A stretch of DNA of 64,000 nt from Mycobacterium xenopi (GCF_009936235.1 NZ_AP022314.1:1860001-1924000), one strand, 5' to 3'; shown: positions 1 through 8,804, counted from the stretch's first letter. A program made the numbers and translations. The notes: generated by a model from the sequence alone, not told the origin.

Positions 1-1177
1 CGGCATCGTCACCGCCGGCCAGCTGGCAGGCATCCCAGTGGTGCTGGGCAGCTACCCGATCACCCCGGCCTCCGACATCCTGCACGAGCTGTCGAAGCAC
101 AAGAACTTCGACGTCATCACATTCCAGGCCGAGGACGAGATCGGCGGAATCTGCGCCGCGTTGGGCGCGGCCTACGGCGGCGCGCTCGGCGTCACCAGCA
201 CGTCGGGACCGGGCCTTTCGCTCAAAGCCGAAGCGATCGGCCTCGGTGTGATGACCGAGCTGCCGCTGCTCGTCATCGACGTGCAGCGCGCTGGCCCGTC
301 GACCGGCATGCCGACCAAGACCGAACAGGCCGACCTGCTGCAGGCGATGTACGGGCGCAACGGCGAATCGCCGGTCGCGGTGCTGGCGCCGCGGTCGCCG
401 TCGGACTGCTTCGAGACCGCCCTGGAGGCGGTGCGGATCGCGGTGTCGTATCACACTCCGGTAATCCTGTTGTCGGACGGCGCAATTGCCAACGGCTCCG
501 AACCGTGGCTCATCCCGGACATCAGCACGCTTCCACCCATCGAGCACACCTACGCCAAGGCCGGTGAACCATTCCAGCCGTATGCTCGCGACCCGGAGAC
601 GCTCGCCCGCCAGTTCGCGATTCCCGGTACTCCTGGACTAGAACACCGCATCGGCGGGCTGGAGTGCGCAAACGGCTCCGGCGATATCTCGTACGAACCG
701 GCCAACCATGACCTGATGGTGCGGTTGCGGCAGGCCAAGATCGACGGTATCCAGGTGCCCGATCTGGAGGTCGACGACCCCAGCGGAGACGCCGAACTGC
801 TGCTGATCGGGTGGGGAAGCACCTACGGTCCGATCGGCGAAGCGTGTCGACGGGCGCGCCGCAAGGGCATCAAGGTCGCGCATGCCCACTTGCGTCACCT
901 CAACCCATTCCCGGCCAACCTCGGCGACGTTTTGCGCCATTATCCGCAGGTCGTCGCGCCCGAGATGAACCTCGGCCAGCTGGCGATGCTGCTGCGTGCG
1001 AGGTATCTGGTCGACATCCAGTCGGTGACCAAGGTTCAGGGCATCGCGTTTTTGGCCGACGAGATTGGGCGCGTTATCCGCGCCGCGCTGGGCGGGACTC
1101 TGGCCGAAATCGAACAGGACAAAACCACAGTGGCCAGGTTGGCGGTGGCTACGGTTGGGGCAGGAGTTGACGCATGA
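1..1177 (+). CDS. korA: 2-oxoglutarate:ferredoxin oxidoreductase alpha subunit, 5' partial
   Basis: KorA oxidatively decarboxylates 2-oxoglutarate to succinyl-CoA with reduction of ferredoxin, together with KorB. The frame is open from base 2, so the N-terminus and the start lie outside the window; about 391 codons are present. The segment SYPITPASDI followed by FQAEDEIGGICAALGAAYGG is typical of the pyrimidine-binding (Pyr) domain of 2-oxoacid:acceptor oxidoreductase alpha subunits. The C-terminal part, after about base 780, is the transketolase-C-like domain. Its stop overlaps the korB start in an ATGA, so the two subunits are translationally coupled. This matches Rv2455c-Rv2454c, the CO2-dependent, oxygen-tolerant enzyme that lets M. 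tuberculosis run a TCA variant. Confidence 0.95.
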   Translation, partial: GIVTAGQLAGIPVVLGSYPITPASDILHELSKHKNFDVITFQAEDEIGGICAALGAAYGGALGVTSTSGPGLSLKAEAIGLGVMTELPLLVIDVQRAGPSTGMPTKTEQADLLQAMYGRNGESPVAVLAPRSPSDCFETALEAVRIAVSYHTPVILLSDGAIANGSEPWLIPDISTLPPIEHTYAKAGEPFQPYARDPETLARQFAIPGTPGLEHRIGGLECANGSGDISYEPANHDLMVRLRQAKIDGIQVPDLEVDDPSGDAELLLIGWGSTYGPIGEACRRARRKGIKVAHAHLRHLNPFPANLGDVLRHYPQVVAPEMNLGQLAMLLRARYLVDIQSVTKVQGIAFLADEIGRVIRAALGGTLAEIEQDKTTVARLAVATVGAGVDA

Positions 1178-2265
1178 CAGACCTGATTGGCGATCTGACG
1201 GGCGCGGATCTTCCGGTGACGCCGGTGTTGACCAAGAACTCCGGTGTGCCCACCACCGACGAGCCACAGAAAGCCAAAGACTTCACCAGTGACCAGGAAG
1301 TCCGTTGGTGCCCGGGCTGCGGCGACTACGTCATCCTCAACACCATCCGCAACTTCCTGCCCGAACTCGGGCTGCGCCGCGAAAATATCGTCTTTGTCAG
1401 CGGCATCGGGTGCTCCAGCCGATTCCCCTACTATCTGGAGACCTACGGCCTGCATTCGATCCACGGCCGTGCCCCGGCCATCGCGACCGGTTTGGCGCTG
1501 GCCCGACCCGATCTATCGGTCTGGGTGGTCACCGGTGACGGTGATGGGCTCTCGATCGGCGGCAATCACCTGATCCACGCGCTGCGCCGCAACGTCAACC
1601 TGACGATCCTGCTGTTCAACAACCGCATCTACGGCCTGACCAAAGGTCAGTACTCTCCGACATCCGAAGTCGGCAAGGTCACCAAGTCGACCCCGATGGG
1701 ATCGCTGGACCAGCCGTTCAACCCGGTATCGCTGGCGCTGGGTGCTGAGGCGACTTTCGTTGCGCGCGCGCTGGATTCAGACCGCAACGGGTTGTCGGAA
1801 GTGCTGCGCGCCGCCGCCCAGCACCGCGGCGCAGCGCTGGTCGAGATCCTGCAGGACTGCCCGATCTTCAACGACGGCTCGTTTGACGCGCTGCGCAAGG
1901 AAGGCGCCGACGAGCGGGTGATCACCGTCCGCCACGGCGAGCCGATCACATTCGGCGCCAACGGCGAATACTGCGTGGTGCGCTCCGGCTTCGGGCTCGA
2001 CGTGGCCAAAACCGCCGACGTCTCCGCCGAAAGCATCGTCGTGCACGACGCGCACGCCGAGGATCCCGCGTATGCGTTCGCCCTCTCGCGGCTGTCCGAT
2101 CAGAACCTCGAACACGCCGTAATGGGGATCTTCCGCCAGATCACTCGGCCGACCTACGACGACGCGGCCCGTACCCAGGTCAGCACCGCGAAAAAGTCGG
2201 CCCCCAGTGACCGCGCCGCGCTGCAGTCGCTGCTGCGCGGGCGTGACACCTGGACCGTCGCCTGA
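1174..2265 (+). CDS. korB: 2-oxoglutarate:ferredoxin oxidoreductase beta subunit
   Basis: This is the thiamine-diphosphate-binding partner of KorA, 363 residues, close to the usual KorB length. WCPGCGDY at residues 45-52 supplies the conserved CxxC found in beta subunits. The ThDP/Mg motif GDGDG appears near residue 122, followed by LLFNNRIYGLTKGQ, the classic NNxIYGLTxGQ signature. The ATG at 1174 overlaps the korA stop and fits the family start. The product is cytoplasmic and works as a KorA2KorB2-type complex with ferredoxin. mobA follows after one base, so the three genes may share a transcript. Confidence 0.96.
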   Translation: MTDLIGDLTGADLPVTPVLTKNSGVPTTDEPQKAKDFTSDQEVRWCPGCGDYVILNTIRNFLPELGLRRENIVFVSGIGCSSRFPYYLETYGLHSIHGRAPAIATGLALARPDLSVWVVTGDGDGLSIGGNHLIHALRRNVNLTILLFNNRIYGLTKGQYSPTSEVGKVTKSTPMGSLDQPFNPVSLALGAEATFVARALDSDRNGLSEVLRAAAQHRGAALVEILQDCPIFNDGSFDALRKEGADERVITVRHGEPITFGANGEYCVVRSGFGLDVAKTADVSAESIVVHDAHAEDPAYAFALSRLSDQNLEHAVMGIFRQITRPTYDDAARTQVSTAKKSAPSDRAALQSLLRGRDTWTVA

Positions 2266-2266
2266 C

Positions 2267-2899
2267 GTGCCGCAGTCCTCGACCCAGCCGATCGCATTGG
2301 CGGGGGTGGTATTGGCTGGCGGTGCATCGCGCCGAATGGGCCGAGACAAAGCGACTTGTCCGTTGCCCGCGTCGATTACGGCACCGAACGAGCGTTCCGG
2401 GGCCACCACGATGGTCGAGCATGTCGTCGGCATTGTCGGCCAGCGGTGCAAGCCGGTTTTCGTCGTCGCCGCGCCGGGTCAGCGCTTGCCTGCGCTGCAG
2501 GCTCAGGTCGTGCGCGACGAGGTGCGCGGGCTTGGTCCACTACTTGCGACCGGCCGCGGACTGCGGGCCGCCGCGGAGGCGGGCGCTACTCGCGCCTTCG
2601 TCTGCGCGGTCGACATGCCGCTCCTGACAATTGAGTTGATCGACGAGTTGGCCCACCGGGCCGCCCAGGTCGACGCCGACGTGGTTTTGCCGTGGGACGG
2701 CCGCGACCACTACCTGGCCGCCATTTATCGGACCGACCTGGCCAAACGAATCGACGCGCTAGTCGCCGCCGGCGAGCGCGCGATGCGAGCCCTGGTCGAC
2801 GGCGTGGATGCCCAACGGGTCGTGGTGTCAGACTCTCGCCCCTTGGCCAACGTGAATTCGGCCGAGGATCTGCACACTCTTCTGCAGCTCATGCACTGA
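2267..2899 (+). CDS. mobA: molybdenum cofactor guanylyltransferase
   Basis: MobA transfers GMP from GTP to Mo-molybdopterin, giving the MGD cofactor of DMSO-reductase-family enzymes. The nucleotide-binding signature LAGGASRRMGRDKA sits near the N-terminus, and VDMPLL occupies the usual metal/substrate position in the middle. I chose GTG 2267, one base after the korB stop, because it places the LAGG motif about 14 residues in and gives 210 aa, near the family norm. Earlier in-frame starts lie inside korB. Rv2453c holds the same position in M. tuberculosis. Confidence 0.9.
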   Translation: MPQSSTQPIALAGVVLAGGASRRMGRDKATCPLPASITAPNERSGATTMVEHVVGIVGQRCKPVFVVAAPGQRLPALQAQVVRDEVRGLGPLLATGRGLRAAAEAGATRAFVCAVDMPLLTIELIDELAHRAAQVDADVVLPWDGRDHYLAAIYRTDLAKRIDALVAAGERAMRALVDGVDAQRVVVSDSRPLANVNSAEDLHTLLQLMH

Positions 2900-3044
2900 C
2901 GGTCTGTGCCACCGTCGGCCAAGCTGAACCAGACCGACGATTCGACGCATGCGCGATATTGTTTCCTAGCAAATCATTGAGTTCTGCCATTTCTGGTAGT
3001 AATGACGTCCGATTTACTTGGGCTATCGATTAATCGCAGTTGAT

Positions 3045-3072
3045 GATTCTATATTTGTCGAGCAATAGAATC
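3045..3072. repeat. perfect inverted repeat, 8-bp arms
   Basis: GATTCTAT at 3045-3052 and ATAGAATC at 3065-3072 are perfect inverted arms around 12 bases. The arms are AT-rich, so this is a weak hairpin or a protein-binding site rather than a strong terminator. It lies about 150 bp after mobA in the AT-rich stretch. Confidence 0.5.
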
Positions 3073-3648
3073 CGATCGAACGCCAATTTGCTGAGTAATT
3101 CGATGCGTAGTCCGAACTAGACGCCAGCCTGGATTGCATTGCGGCGACGGCTTATTCGTAGTGGTGAGCGATACGCTGCGGGTGTACCTCCGCCTTTGTG
3201 CATTACCGAGAAATGCCTAGGGCAAAGCCTTTCTGGCAAATTTCTGCACCGGGCTGACAGCAGCTCGGTCATCGTCCGATGGCGCGTGGGCGGGAGCCTG
3301 GCCGCGCTAGGCTCGGAGTGGTTTCCGACGCGTCGGCAAGCGACGAAATATGTTGGCGATAAACATGATTGGCAAGATTCCTCCATCGACTGGACACGAG
3401 GAGTTGCCGAGCGGGCGACGGAGCGTTCTTTCGAGCAGTTCGGCGCTGTAATCGAAATCGCTTGGCGCACACCCTATGTTGTGCCCTCGGTCGACGCTCG
3501 GAGCAGCGGATCAAGGAATTACGCATTTCTGCTCGACCGAGCTAACGGCAAATCCGTGAGTCGACGTTGCCCGTGGCAGTCGGTGAATCTGCCCTGTGTG
3601 CCAGTGGCGGAATCTTCCAAAAATCCGTGGCGCAGCTCACAATATCCA

Positions 3649-3664
3649 TGTGATTTGAATCACG
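3649..3664. promoter_or_regulatory. candidate CRP-family (Rv3676-type) binding site upstream of rpfE
   Basis: The sequence TGTGA-TTTGAA-TCACG matches the CRP consensus TGTGA-N6-TCACA at nine of ten defined positions. The inner GTGATT/AATCAC arms are a perfect palindrome. In M. tuberculosis the cAMP receptor protein Rv3676 controls another resuscitation factor gene, rpfA. Here the site lies about 390 bp upstream of the rpfE start, with no intervening gene I can support. The role in rpfE control is inferred. Confidence 0.55.
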
Positions 3665-4055
3665 ATAACTTTGTTATTCCACAGCGCTGACGCCTTGGTC
3701 AAAGACCGTATTAACCTGCATAGACCATTGGCCCAAGCGGCCGTAACCAACTCGTTATTCAACAGATATATGACGTGGGCCCGAGATGACGAAATCAATC
3801 GAGTCTCGTACGGTCCTTCTCGGCCCGAGATGGGCAAACGAAAATCGAATCCACGGACCCCGCGTGTGAGTGGGGCTGCGGACGGCGACAACCGCCTCCC
3901 AGCCGCCGGGAAAGAGACCCGTCGGGCAGGTCATGCCCCCGCTGTCGTGCCGGAACGACACGGCACGTCTCGAAGCACCAACGCCGCCTGAGCCAGGCAC
4001 CCGGCCCACATCCGTGGGCTTGCTTCGGCGCGCGCGCACCGCGAAAGGAACGATA

Positions 4056-4631
4056 TTGAAGACCGTCCACAAGACGCTCGTCATCGCCGGCATCGCAGGG
4101 GCGCTCGTCGCGTCGCCGACGGCGCCGTTCATCGCCAGCGCCTACGCGGAAGGTGAGGCCTGGGACGTGAACGCAGCCCTCGGCACCGCTCCCGACGCTC
4201 CCGCTCCGGAGGAGCTTGCAGCCGCTCACGAGGCAGCTGAAGCTCCCGCACCGGAGGCAACTGAGGCGCCGGCCCCCGAGGCGGCAGAGCCTGGTCCTGA
4301 GGCGCCGGCCCCAGCTGCAGAGGAACCTGCTCCCGCGCCGGAAGCCGAGGCGGCGCCCGCGCCGGCTCCTGAGGCGCCGGCTCCCGCCCCCAAGCGTGCG
4401 TACAGCGTCAACTGGGACGCGATCGCGGCTTGCGAGTCCGGTGGCAACTGGTCGATCAATACCGGCAACGGTTTCGCCGGCGGCCTGCAATTCACCCAGA
4501 GCACCTGGCGGGCCAACGGCGGTTCGGGCTCCCCGGCCAACGCCAGCCGCGAGGAGCAGATCCGGGTGGCCGAGAACGTCCTGCGCACGCAGGGCCTAGG
4601 CGCCTGGCCGGTGTGCGGTCGGCGCGGCTGA
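4056..4631 (+). CDS. rpfE: resuscitation-promoting factor, secreted lytic transglycosylase
   Basis: Secreted muralytic enzyme of 191 aa that cleaves peptidoglycan and promotes exit from dormancy. I chose TTG 4056 because GAAAGGAA lies just upstream and the product begins with a basic N-terminus, a hydrophobic stretch (VIAGIAGALVASPTAPF) and an Ala-X-Ala-like cleavage region. Next comes an Ala/Pro/Glu-rich linker (about residues 50-115) carrying many PAPEA-type repeats. The C-terminal Rpf domain starts at YSVNWDAIAACESGGNWS. The catalytic Glu is in CESGG, and the conserved Cys pair is completed by VCGRRG at the end. The linker differs from the DPNLPP-rich linker of Rv2450c, but the catalytic domain aligns closely. 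Confidence 0.93.
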   Translation: MKTVHKTLVIAGIAGALVASPTAPFIASAYAEGEAWDVNAALGTAPDAPAPEELAAAHEAAEAPAPEATEAPAPEAAEPGPEAPAPAAEEPAPAPEAEAAPAPAPEAPAPAPKRAYSVNWDAIAACESGGNWSINTGNGFAGGLQFTQSTWRANGGSGSPANASREEQIRVAENVLRTQGLGAWPVCGRRG

Positions 4632-4645
4632 CCTGACTGCTGCGA

Positions 4646-4675
4646 GTGGTGCCGGACCTGCGGGTCCGGCACCAC
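4646..4675. terminator. strong hairpin after rpfE
   Basis: GTGGTGCCGGACC at 4646-4658 pairs perfectly with 4663-4675 around a TGCG loop, starting 14 bases after the rpfE stop. There is no T-run, as is common for mycobacterial intrinsic terminators. The symmetry means it could also stop transcription from the other strand. Confidence 0.75.
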
Positions 4676-4690
4676 CGTCTGTCTAGGGGG

Positions 4691-4810
4691 CTATGCGGGC
4701 CGCCGGGAGGTTGTCGCAGGCAGTACAAGGGCCGACCGCGCCGCCACCGAGGCCACCGCGCTTGCCAAGCCTGCGATGCCCGCGCCGACCACCACGATGC
4801 GCTGGGCCAC
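4691..4810 (-). pseudogene. remnant of an FAD/NAD(P)-dependent oxidoreductase N-terminus
   Basis: On the minus strand a GTG at 4810 opens a 39-codon frame whose first residues, VAQRIVVVGAGIAGLASAV, form a textbook Rossmann beta-alpha-beta FAD-binding motif (GxGxxG). After that the sequence loses similarity and stops at 4691, next to the rpfE terminator. A functional enzyme would need about 350 or more further residues. The simplest reading is the start of a deleted gene. Mycobacterial flavin monooxygenases or phytoene-desaturase-like proteins begin this way, but the subfamily cannot be told. Confidence 0.6.
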
Positions 4811-4867
4811 GGATACCCAACCTATCGCGGCCACCTGATTGCGGTCGCCGTGTGCTACGCAAGGTGC

Positions 4868-6865
4868 ATGAGCGCAACGGCATTCGATGATCTCGACGAC
4901 TACCTGGCGCTGCCGCGGGTATCCGCCCTGGCGGTCGCAGCAGACGGGTCGCGGGTGGTCACGACGGTGGCCGAACTCAACGACAACCGCAGCGAATATG
5001 TCAGCGCGGTCTGGGAACTCGACCCGGCCGGGCGAACACCCGCACGGCGGTTGACTCGCTCCGCCAACGGCGAGTCGTCGCCCGCGTTCACCGCGGACGG
5101 CGATCTGCTGTTCGTCTCGGCGCGGGCCAAAGCTGAGAAGGCGGACGACGAAAAACCGCCGGCGTCGCTGTGGCGGCTGCCAGCCGACGGCGGTGAAGCC
5201 GTCGAGGTGCTGGCCATGCCCGGCGGCGTGTCGGTGGTGCAAAGCGCTCGCAGCGCCGAAGTGACGGTGGTTGGCGCGCCGTTGCTGCCGGCGGCGCAAA
5301 CTGTCGTGGACGATCGACGGTTGCGCGATCTACGCAAAGACAGCAAAGTAACCGCGATCCTGTACACGAAATATCCAGTCCGCCACTGGGACAAGGATCT
5401 TGGGCCCGACGAAGTCCACCTATTCGATGCGAGCGGTCCGCGTGACCTGACTCCGCGGCCGGGTGCAGCCTTGCGCGAGGACGGATTCGACATCAGTGCT
5501 GATGGCCGATTCCTCGTTACGACCTGGCGTGTCAGTGGACCCGGGCCCATGCAGCGCTCGGTGTTGCTGCGGGTTGACATCGAATCCGGGCACCGCATCG
5601 TCATCGTCGATGACCCGGATGCGGATCTGGAGCGCCCGGCCATCTCCCCGGACTGCAAGGCCGTGGCGTTCACGCGGGAAACAATCGCCAACCCTGGTCG
5701 CGCGCCGCGAAGGACGCTGCATTGCTTGCGGTTTGGCGAGGAACCGGCAATCGTCGCCCCAGATTGGGACCGCTGGCCGGCGTCGGTGACCTGGTCGAGC
5801 GACGGCACCTCACTGATCGTCACCGCCGACCAGGCTGGCCGCACGCCGGTGTTCGTGATCGATTTATCCACGTCGGCCATCACTCAACTCACAACCGACG
5901 ACTTTGCCTACACCGACGTCACACCCGCGCCCGGCGGCGTGCTGTACGCACTTCGCAGTTCTCTTACGGCGCCCCCACACCCGGTGCGAATCGACCCCGA
6001 CGGCAGCATCACAGGATTGCCTTGCATTGAATTGCCGACGCTGCCAGGGACTTTGGAAGACATCACCGCGAATGCACCGGACGGAGAGTCGGTGCGTTCG
6101 TGGCTGGTGCTTCCTGAAGACCTCACGCCCGCGCCGCTGCTGCTCTGGATTCACGGGGGTCCGGTGGCCAGCTGGAACAGCTGGTCGTGGCGGTGGAATC
6201 CGTGGCTGATGGCCGCCAAAGGGTACGCGGTGCTGTTGCCCGACCCCGCGCTGTCCACCGGCTACGGGCAAGACTTCATCCAGCGTGGCTGGGGAGCTTG
6301 GGGCGCAGCGCCATTCGCGGATCTGATGACCGCCACCGACGCTGCCTGCGCACACCCGCGCATCGACGCCACCCGAATCGCGGCAATGGGCGGATCATTC
6401 GGCGGATACATGGCCAACTGGATAGCCGGCCACACCGATCGGTTCGCCGCGATCGTCACACATGCCAGCTTGTGGGCCCTGGATCAATTCGGTTCCACCA
6501 CTGACCTTGCCTACTACTGGTGTCGCGAAATGACACCGGAGATGACGGCAAGCCACTCCCCACACCGGTTCGTCGACCGAATCACCACTCCGATGCTGGT
6601 CATTCACGGCGACAAGGACTATCGCGTACCGATCGGTGAAGCCCTTCGACTGTGGTACGACCTGTTGGCTGGATCAGGCTTACCCGCCGGCGCCGACGGC
6701 ACCAGCCCCCACCGGTTTTTGTACTTCCCATCCGAACACCACTGGGTGCTGGCGCCACAGCACACGAAAATCTGGTACCAGGTCGTTATTGCGTTCCTCG
6801 CCGAACACGTGCTCGGAAAATCCGGCGAATTGCCCGAACTGCTCGGAGTAGCGTCAGCCCCGTGA
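4868..6865 (+). CDS. S9-family serine peptidase (prolyl oligopeptidase/acylaminoacyl peptidase type)
   Basis: A 665-residue cytoplasmic-type peptidase with an N-terminal beta-propeller (about residues 1-400, many WD/PQQ-like blades) and a C-terminal alpha/beta-hydrolase domain. The nucleophile is Ser510 in GGSFGGY, the acid is Asp584 in HGDKDYRVP, and the likely catalytic His is His624 in SEHHWV. There is no signal peptide. I chose ATG 4868 because the product begins MSATAFDDLDDYLALPRVS, a usual start for the family; an upstream extension would run through the rpfE terminator region. It overlaps the next gene by GTGA. As I recall, M. tuberculosis has no peptidase between rpfE and Rv2449c, so this is an addition relative to that genome. 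Confidence 0.9.
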   Translation: MSATAFDDLDDYLALPRVSALAVAADGSRVVTTVAELNDNRSEYVSAVWELDPAGRTPARRLTRSANGESSPAFTADGDLLFVSARAKAEKADDEKPPASLWRLPADGGEAVEVLAMPGGVSVVQSARSAEVTVVGAPLLPAAQTVVDDRRLRDLRKDSKVTAILYTKYPVRHWDKDLGPDEVHLFDASGPRDLTPRPGAALREDGFDISADGRFLVTTWRVSGPGPMQRSVLLRVDIESGHRIVIVDDPDADLERPAISPDCKAVAFTRETIANPGRAPRRTLHCLRFGEEPAIVAPDWDRWPASVTWSSDGTSLIVTADQAGRTPVFVIDLSTSAITQLTTDDFAYTDVTPAPGGVLYALRSSLTAPPHPVRIDPDGSITGLPCIELPTLPGTLEDITANAPDGESVRSWLVLPEDLTPAPLLLWIHGGPVASWNSWSWRWNPWLMAAKGYAVLLPDPALSTGYGQDFIQRGWGAWGAAPFADLMTATDAACAHPRIDATRIAAMGGSFGGYMANWIAGHTDRFAAIVTHASLWALDQFGSTTDLAYYWCREMTPEMTASHSPHRFVDRITTPMLVIHGDKDYRVPIGEALRLWYDLLAGSGLPAGADGTSPHRFLYFPSEHHWVLAPQHTKIWYQVVIAFLAEHVLGKSGELPELLGVASAP

Positions 6866-8115
6866 CTGATACGCAACGCGAATTCGACATCGTCTTGTAC
6901 GGGGCGACTGGCTTCGTCGGAAGGCTGACTGCGGAATATCTGGCCCGCGCCGGCGCGAAGGCCCGCATCGCATTGGCGGGCCGCTCGATCGACCGCTTGC
7001 GCACGGTGCGCGAAAACCTCGGCGAATCCGCGCAGTCCTGGCCACTGATCCACGCCAATGCCTCTACGCCCTCGACGCTGGACGCAATGGCGAAACGCAC
7101 CCAGGTGGTCGTCACCACCGTCGGCCCCTACACCCGCTACGGGTTGCCGCTGGTTGCCGCATGTGCTGCGGCGGGGACCGATTACGCCGACCTCACCGGG
7201 GAGGCGATGTTTGTGCGCAACAGCATTGACCAGTGCCACAAGCAGGCCATCGACACCGGTGCACGCGTTGTGCATGCGTGCGGATTCGATTCCATCCCTT
7301 CAGATTTGAGTGTCTATTCACTCTACCTGGCGGCCAGCCGAGACGGTGCCGGCGAACTCGCAGACACCGACTTTGTGTTGCGCGGGTTCTCCGGGGGGCT
7401 ATCCGGTGGAACTATCGCGTCGATGATCGAAGTGCTGCACACCGCATCCACCGACTCGGAGGCACGGCGCCTGCTCAGCGACCCGTACACGCTGAGCACC
7501 GACCGTGCCGCTGAACCGGAGCTGGGTCGGCAGCCGGATCTACCGTTGCGTCGTGGTCGCGACATTGCTCCGGAACTGGCCGGAATTTGGACGGCCGGGT
7601 TCATGATGGCTCCCTACAACACCCGAATCGTGCGGCGCAGCAACGCGTTACTGGATTGGGCCTACGGCAGGCGGTTCCGTTACAGCGAGCACATGAGCCT
7701 GGGATCGTCGTTCGTCGCTCCGGTGGCCTCAGTCATGGTCAGTGGGGCGGGTAACGCGATGTTCGGGTTGGGCGCCCGGTATTTCCGGCTGCTGCCGCGC
7801 CGGCTGGTGCAGTGGCTGGCGCCCAAGCCCGGTACCGGCCCCAGCGAAGCTGCTCGTGAGCGCGGCTACTATCAGGCCGAGACCTACACCACCACGACCA
7901 CCGGTGCCCGTTATGTGGCGAGCATCGCGCAGCAGGGCGATCCGGGTTACAAAGCGACCTCCGTGCTGCTGGGGGAGAGCGGCCTGGCACTGGCCTTGGA
8001 CCGTGACAAGCTCTCCGACCTGCGTGGTGTGCTCACCCCGGCGACCGCAATGGGCGACGCGCTGCTGGCCCGGTTCCCGGCCGCCGGCGTGTCGTTGCAG
8101 ACCAAACGGCTGTAA
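6862..8115 (+). CDS. saccharopine-dehydrogenase-like / trans-acting enoyl reductase family protein (Rv2449c-like)
   Basis: A 417-aa protein starting at the GTG that overlaps the peptidase stop. The N-terminal Rossmann fold reads FDIVLYGATGFVGRLTAEYLA, with TVGPYTRYGLPLVAACAAAGTDYADLTGE following, the pattern of saccharopine-dehydrogenase-like proteins. Mycobacterial members include the trans-acting enoyl reductase Rv2953 of phthiocerol and phenolglycolipid synthesis. This is the Rv2449c position and length. The substrate is unknown; a role reducing a lipid or polyketide intermediate is inference from the family. Hydrophobic stretches around residues 285-315 may give membrane association. Confidence 0.85.
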   Translation: MTDTQREFDIVLYGATGFVGRLTAEYLARAGAKARIALAGRSIDRLRTVRENLGESAQSWPLIHANASTPSTLDAMAKRTQVVVTTVGPYTRYGLPLVAACAAAGTDYADLTGEAMFVRNSIDQCHKQAIDTGARVVHACGFDSIPSDLSVYSLYLAASRDGAGELADTDFVLRGFSGGLSGGTIASMIEVLHTASTDSEARRLLSDPYTLSTDRAAEPELGRQPDLPLRRGRDIAPELAGIWTAGFMMAPYNTRIVRRSNALLDWAYGRRFRYSEHMSLGSSFVAPVASVMVSGAGNAMFGLGARYFRLLPRRLVQWLAPKPGTGPSEAARERGYYQAETYTTTTTGARYVASIAQQGDPGYKATSVLLGESGLALALDRDKLSDLRGVLTPATAMGDALLARFPAAGVSLQTKRL

Positions 8116-8213
8116 TCGCGCCGTGGAACCCCGGAACGGCTGTCAGCCGGGCTGGCTTGGTCTAGTGTCGTAACCGTTTTCGACAAAACCACAGCGACGA
8201 AAGTGACACAAAG

Positions 8214-8804
8214 ATGGCCGGTCTTGATGATCTCTTCGCTCAGATCCCCACGCGTGAAATCGCAAACAAGTTAGGCGCTGACGAAGCGGACGTGAATAGC
8301 GCCATCCAAACACTGGTGCCAGTGCTTGTTGGCGGGCTACACCAGAACGCGCAAAACCCCGAGCAAGCCTCAGAGATCGAGGCCGCGGTCAGCCAACATG
8401 CGGCTCGGGGGCTGCTGGACACGGGTGTCAGCGTGGGCCAAGTCGACGAATCCGACGGTCAGAAGGCGATCGCGAAGATCTTCGGCGGCAACGACACCAG
8501 CCAGGTCGCCGCTGCGCTTTCGGGTGCCGGCGCTGGCAATAACGAGTTGTTCCAGAAGCTCTTGCCGATCTTGGCGCCGATCGTGCTGGCCTACGTCGGC
8601 AAGCAACTAGGCGAAAAGAAAGGTTCAGAGCCCGCGCATCAGCAGTCGTCTGGAGGTGTCCTGGGCGACGTACTCGGCAGCATCCTCGGCGGAGCATCCG
8701 GCGGCGGTGGCAACAAGTCGTTGGGCGCCATGTTGGGCAATGCGTTGGGGAGCAAAGCGGGCGACATTCTTGGCGGACTCCTAGGTGGCAAGAATAAGAA
8801 ATGA
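8214..8804 (+). CDS. DUF937 (YidB-like) protein
   Basis: A 196-residue protein of the DUF937 family. The N-terminus MAGLDDLFAQIPTREIANKLG is followed by helical segments (VNSAIQTLVPVLVGGLHQN) that are diagnostic of the family. The second half is Gly-rich (GDVLGSILGGASGGGGN and AMLGNALGSKAGDILGGLLG), also typical. No signal peptide, transmembrane segment or catalytic motif is apparent. Function is unknown for the family. It stands between the enoyl-reductase-like gene and the lectin gene with its own about 100-bp upstream gap. Confidence 0.85.
   Translation: MAGLDDLFAQIPTREIANKLGADEADVNSAIQTLVPVLVGGLHQNAQNPEQASEIEAAVSQHAARGLLDTGVSVGQVDESDGQKAIAKIFGGNDTSQVAAALSGAGAGNNELFQKLLPILAPIVLAYVGKQLGEKKGSEPAHQQSSGGVLGDVLGSILGGASGGGGNKSLGAMLGNALGSKAGDILGGLLGGKNKK

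Larger units (their letters stand above)
2900..4055. other. gene-poor, AT-richer stretch between mobA and rpfE
   Basis: About 1.15 kb without a gene I can support. Roughly 2940-3120 and 3600-3790 are visibly AT-rich against the GC-rich surroundings. The open frames here (for example 3139-3690 on plus and 3117-3470 on minus) have no recognisable domain, biased composition or convincing ribosome-binding site. Visible structures are an inverted repeat at 3045-3072, a 12-bp palindrome CCGACGCGTCGG at 3325-3336, a CRP-like site at 3649-3664, and a small hairpin GCCCAC/GTGGGC at 4004-4019 just ahead of the rpfE ribosome-binding site. The later half is probably the rpfE regulatory region. Confidence 0.6.

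Noticed and set aside
3139..3690. Open frame of 183 codons in the AT-richer stretch
   Set aside because: No domain, weak or no ribosome-binding site, and amino-acid composition like translated non-coding DNA. A minus-strand frame overlaps it equally well.
3870..4055. Possible c-di-AMP (ydaO-type) riboswitch before rpfE
   Set aside because: rpfA genes carry such riboswitches, and this leader has some stems, but the conserved GGGGTGAAT-type block is absent and I could not build the pseudoknot-containing fold.
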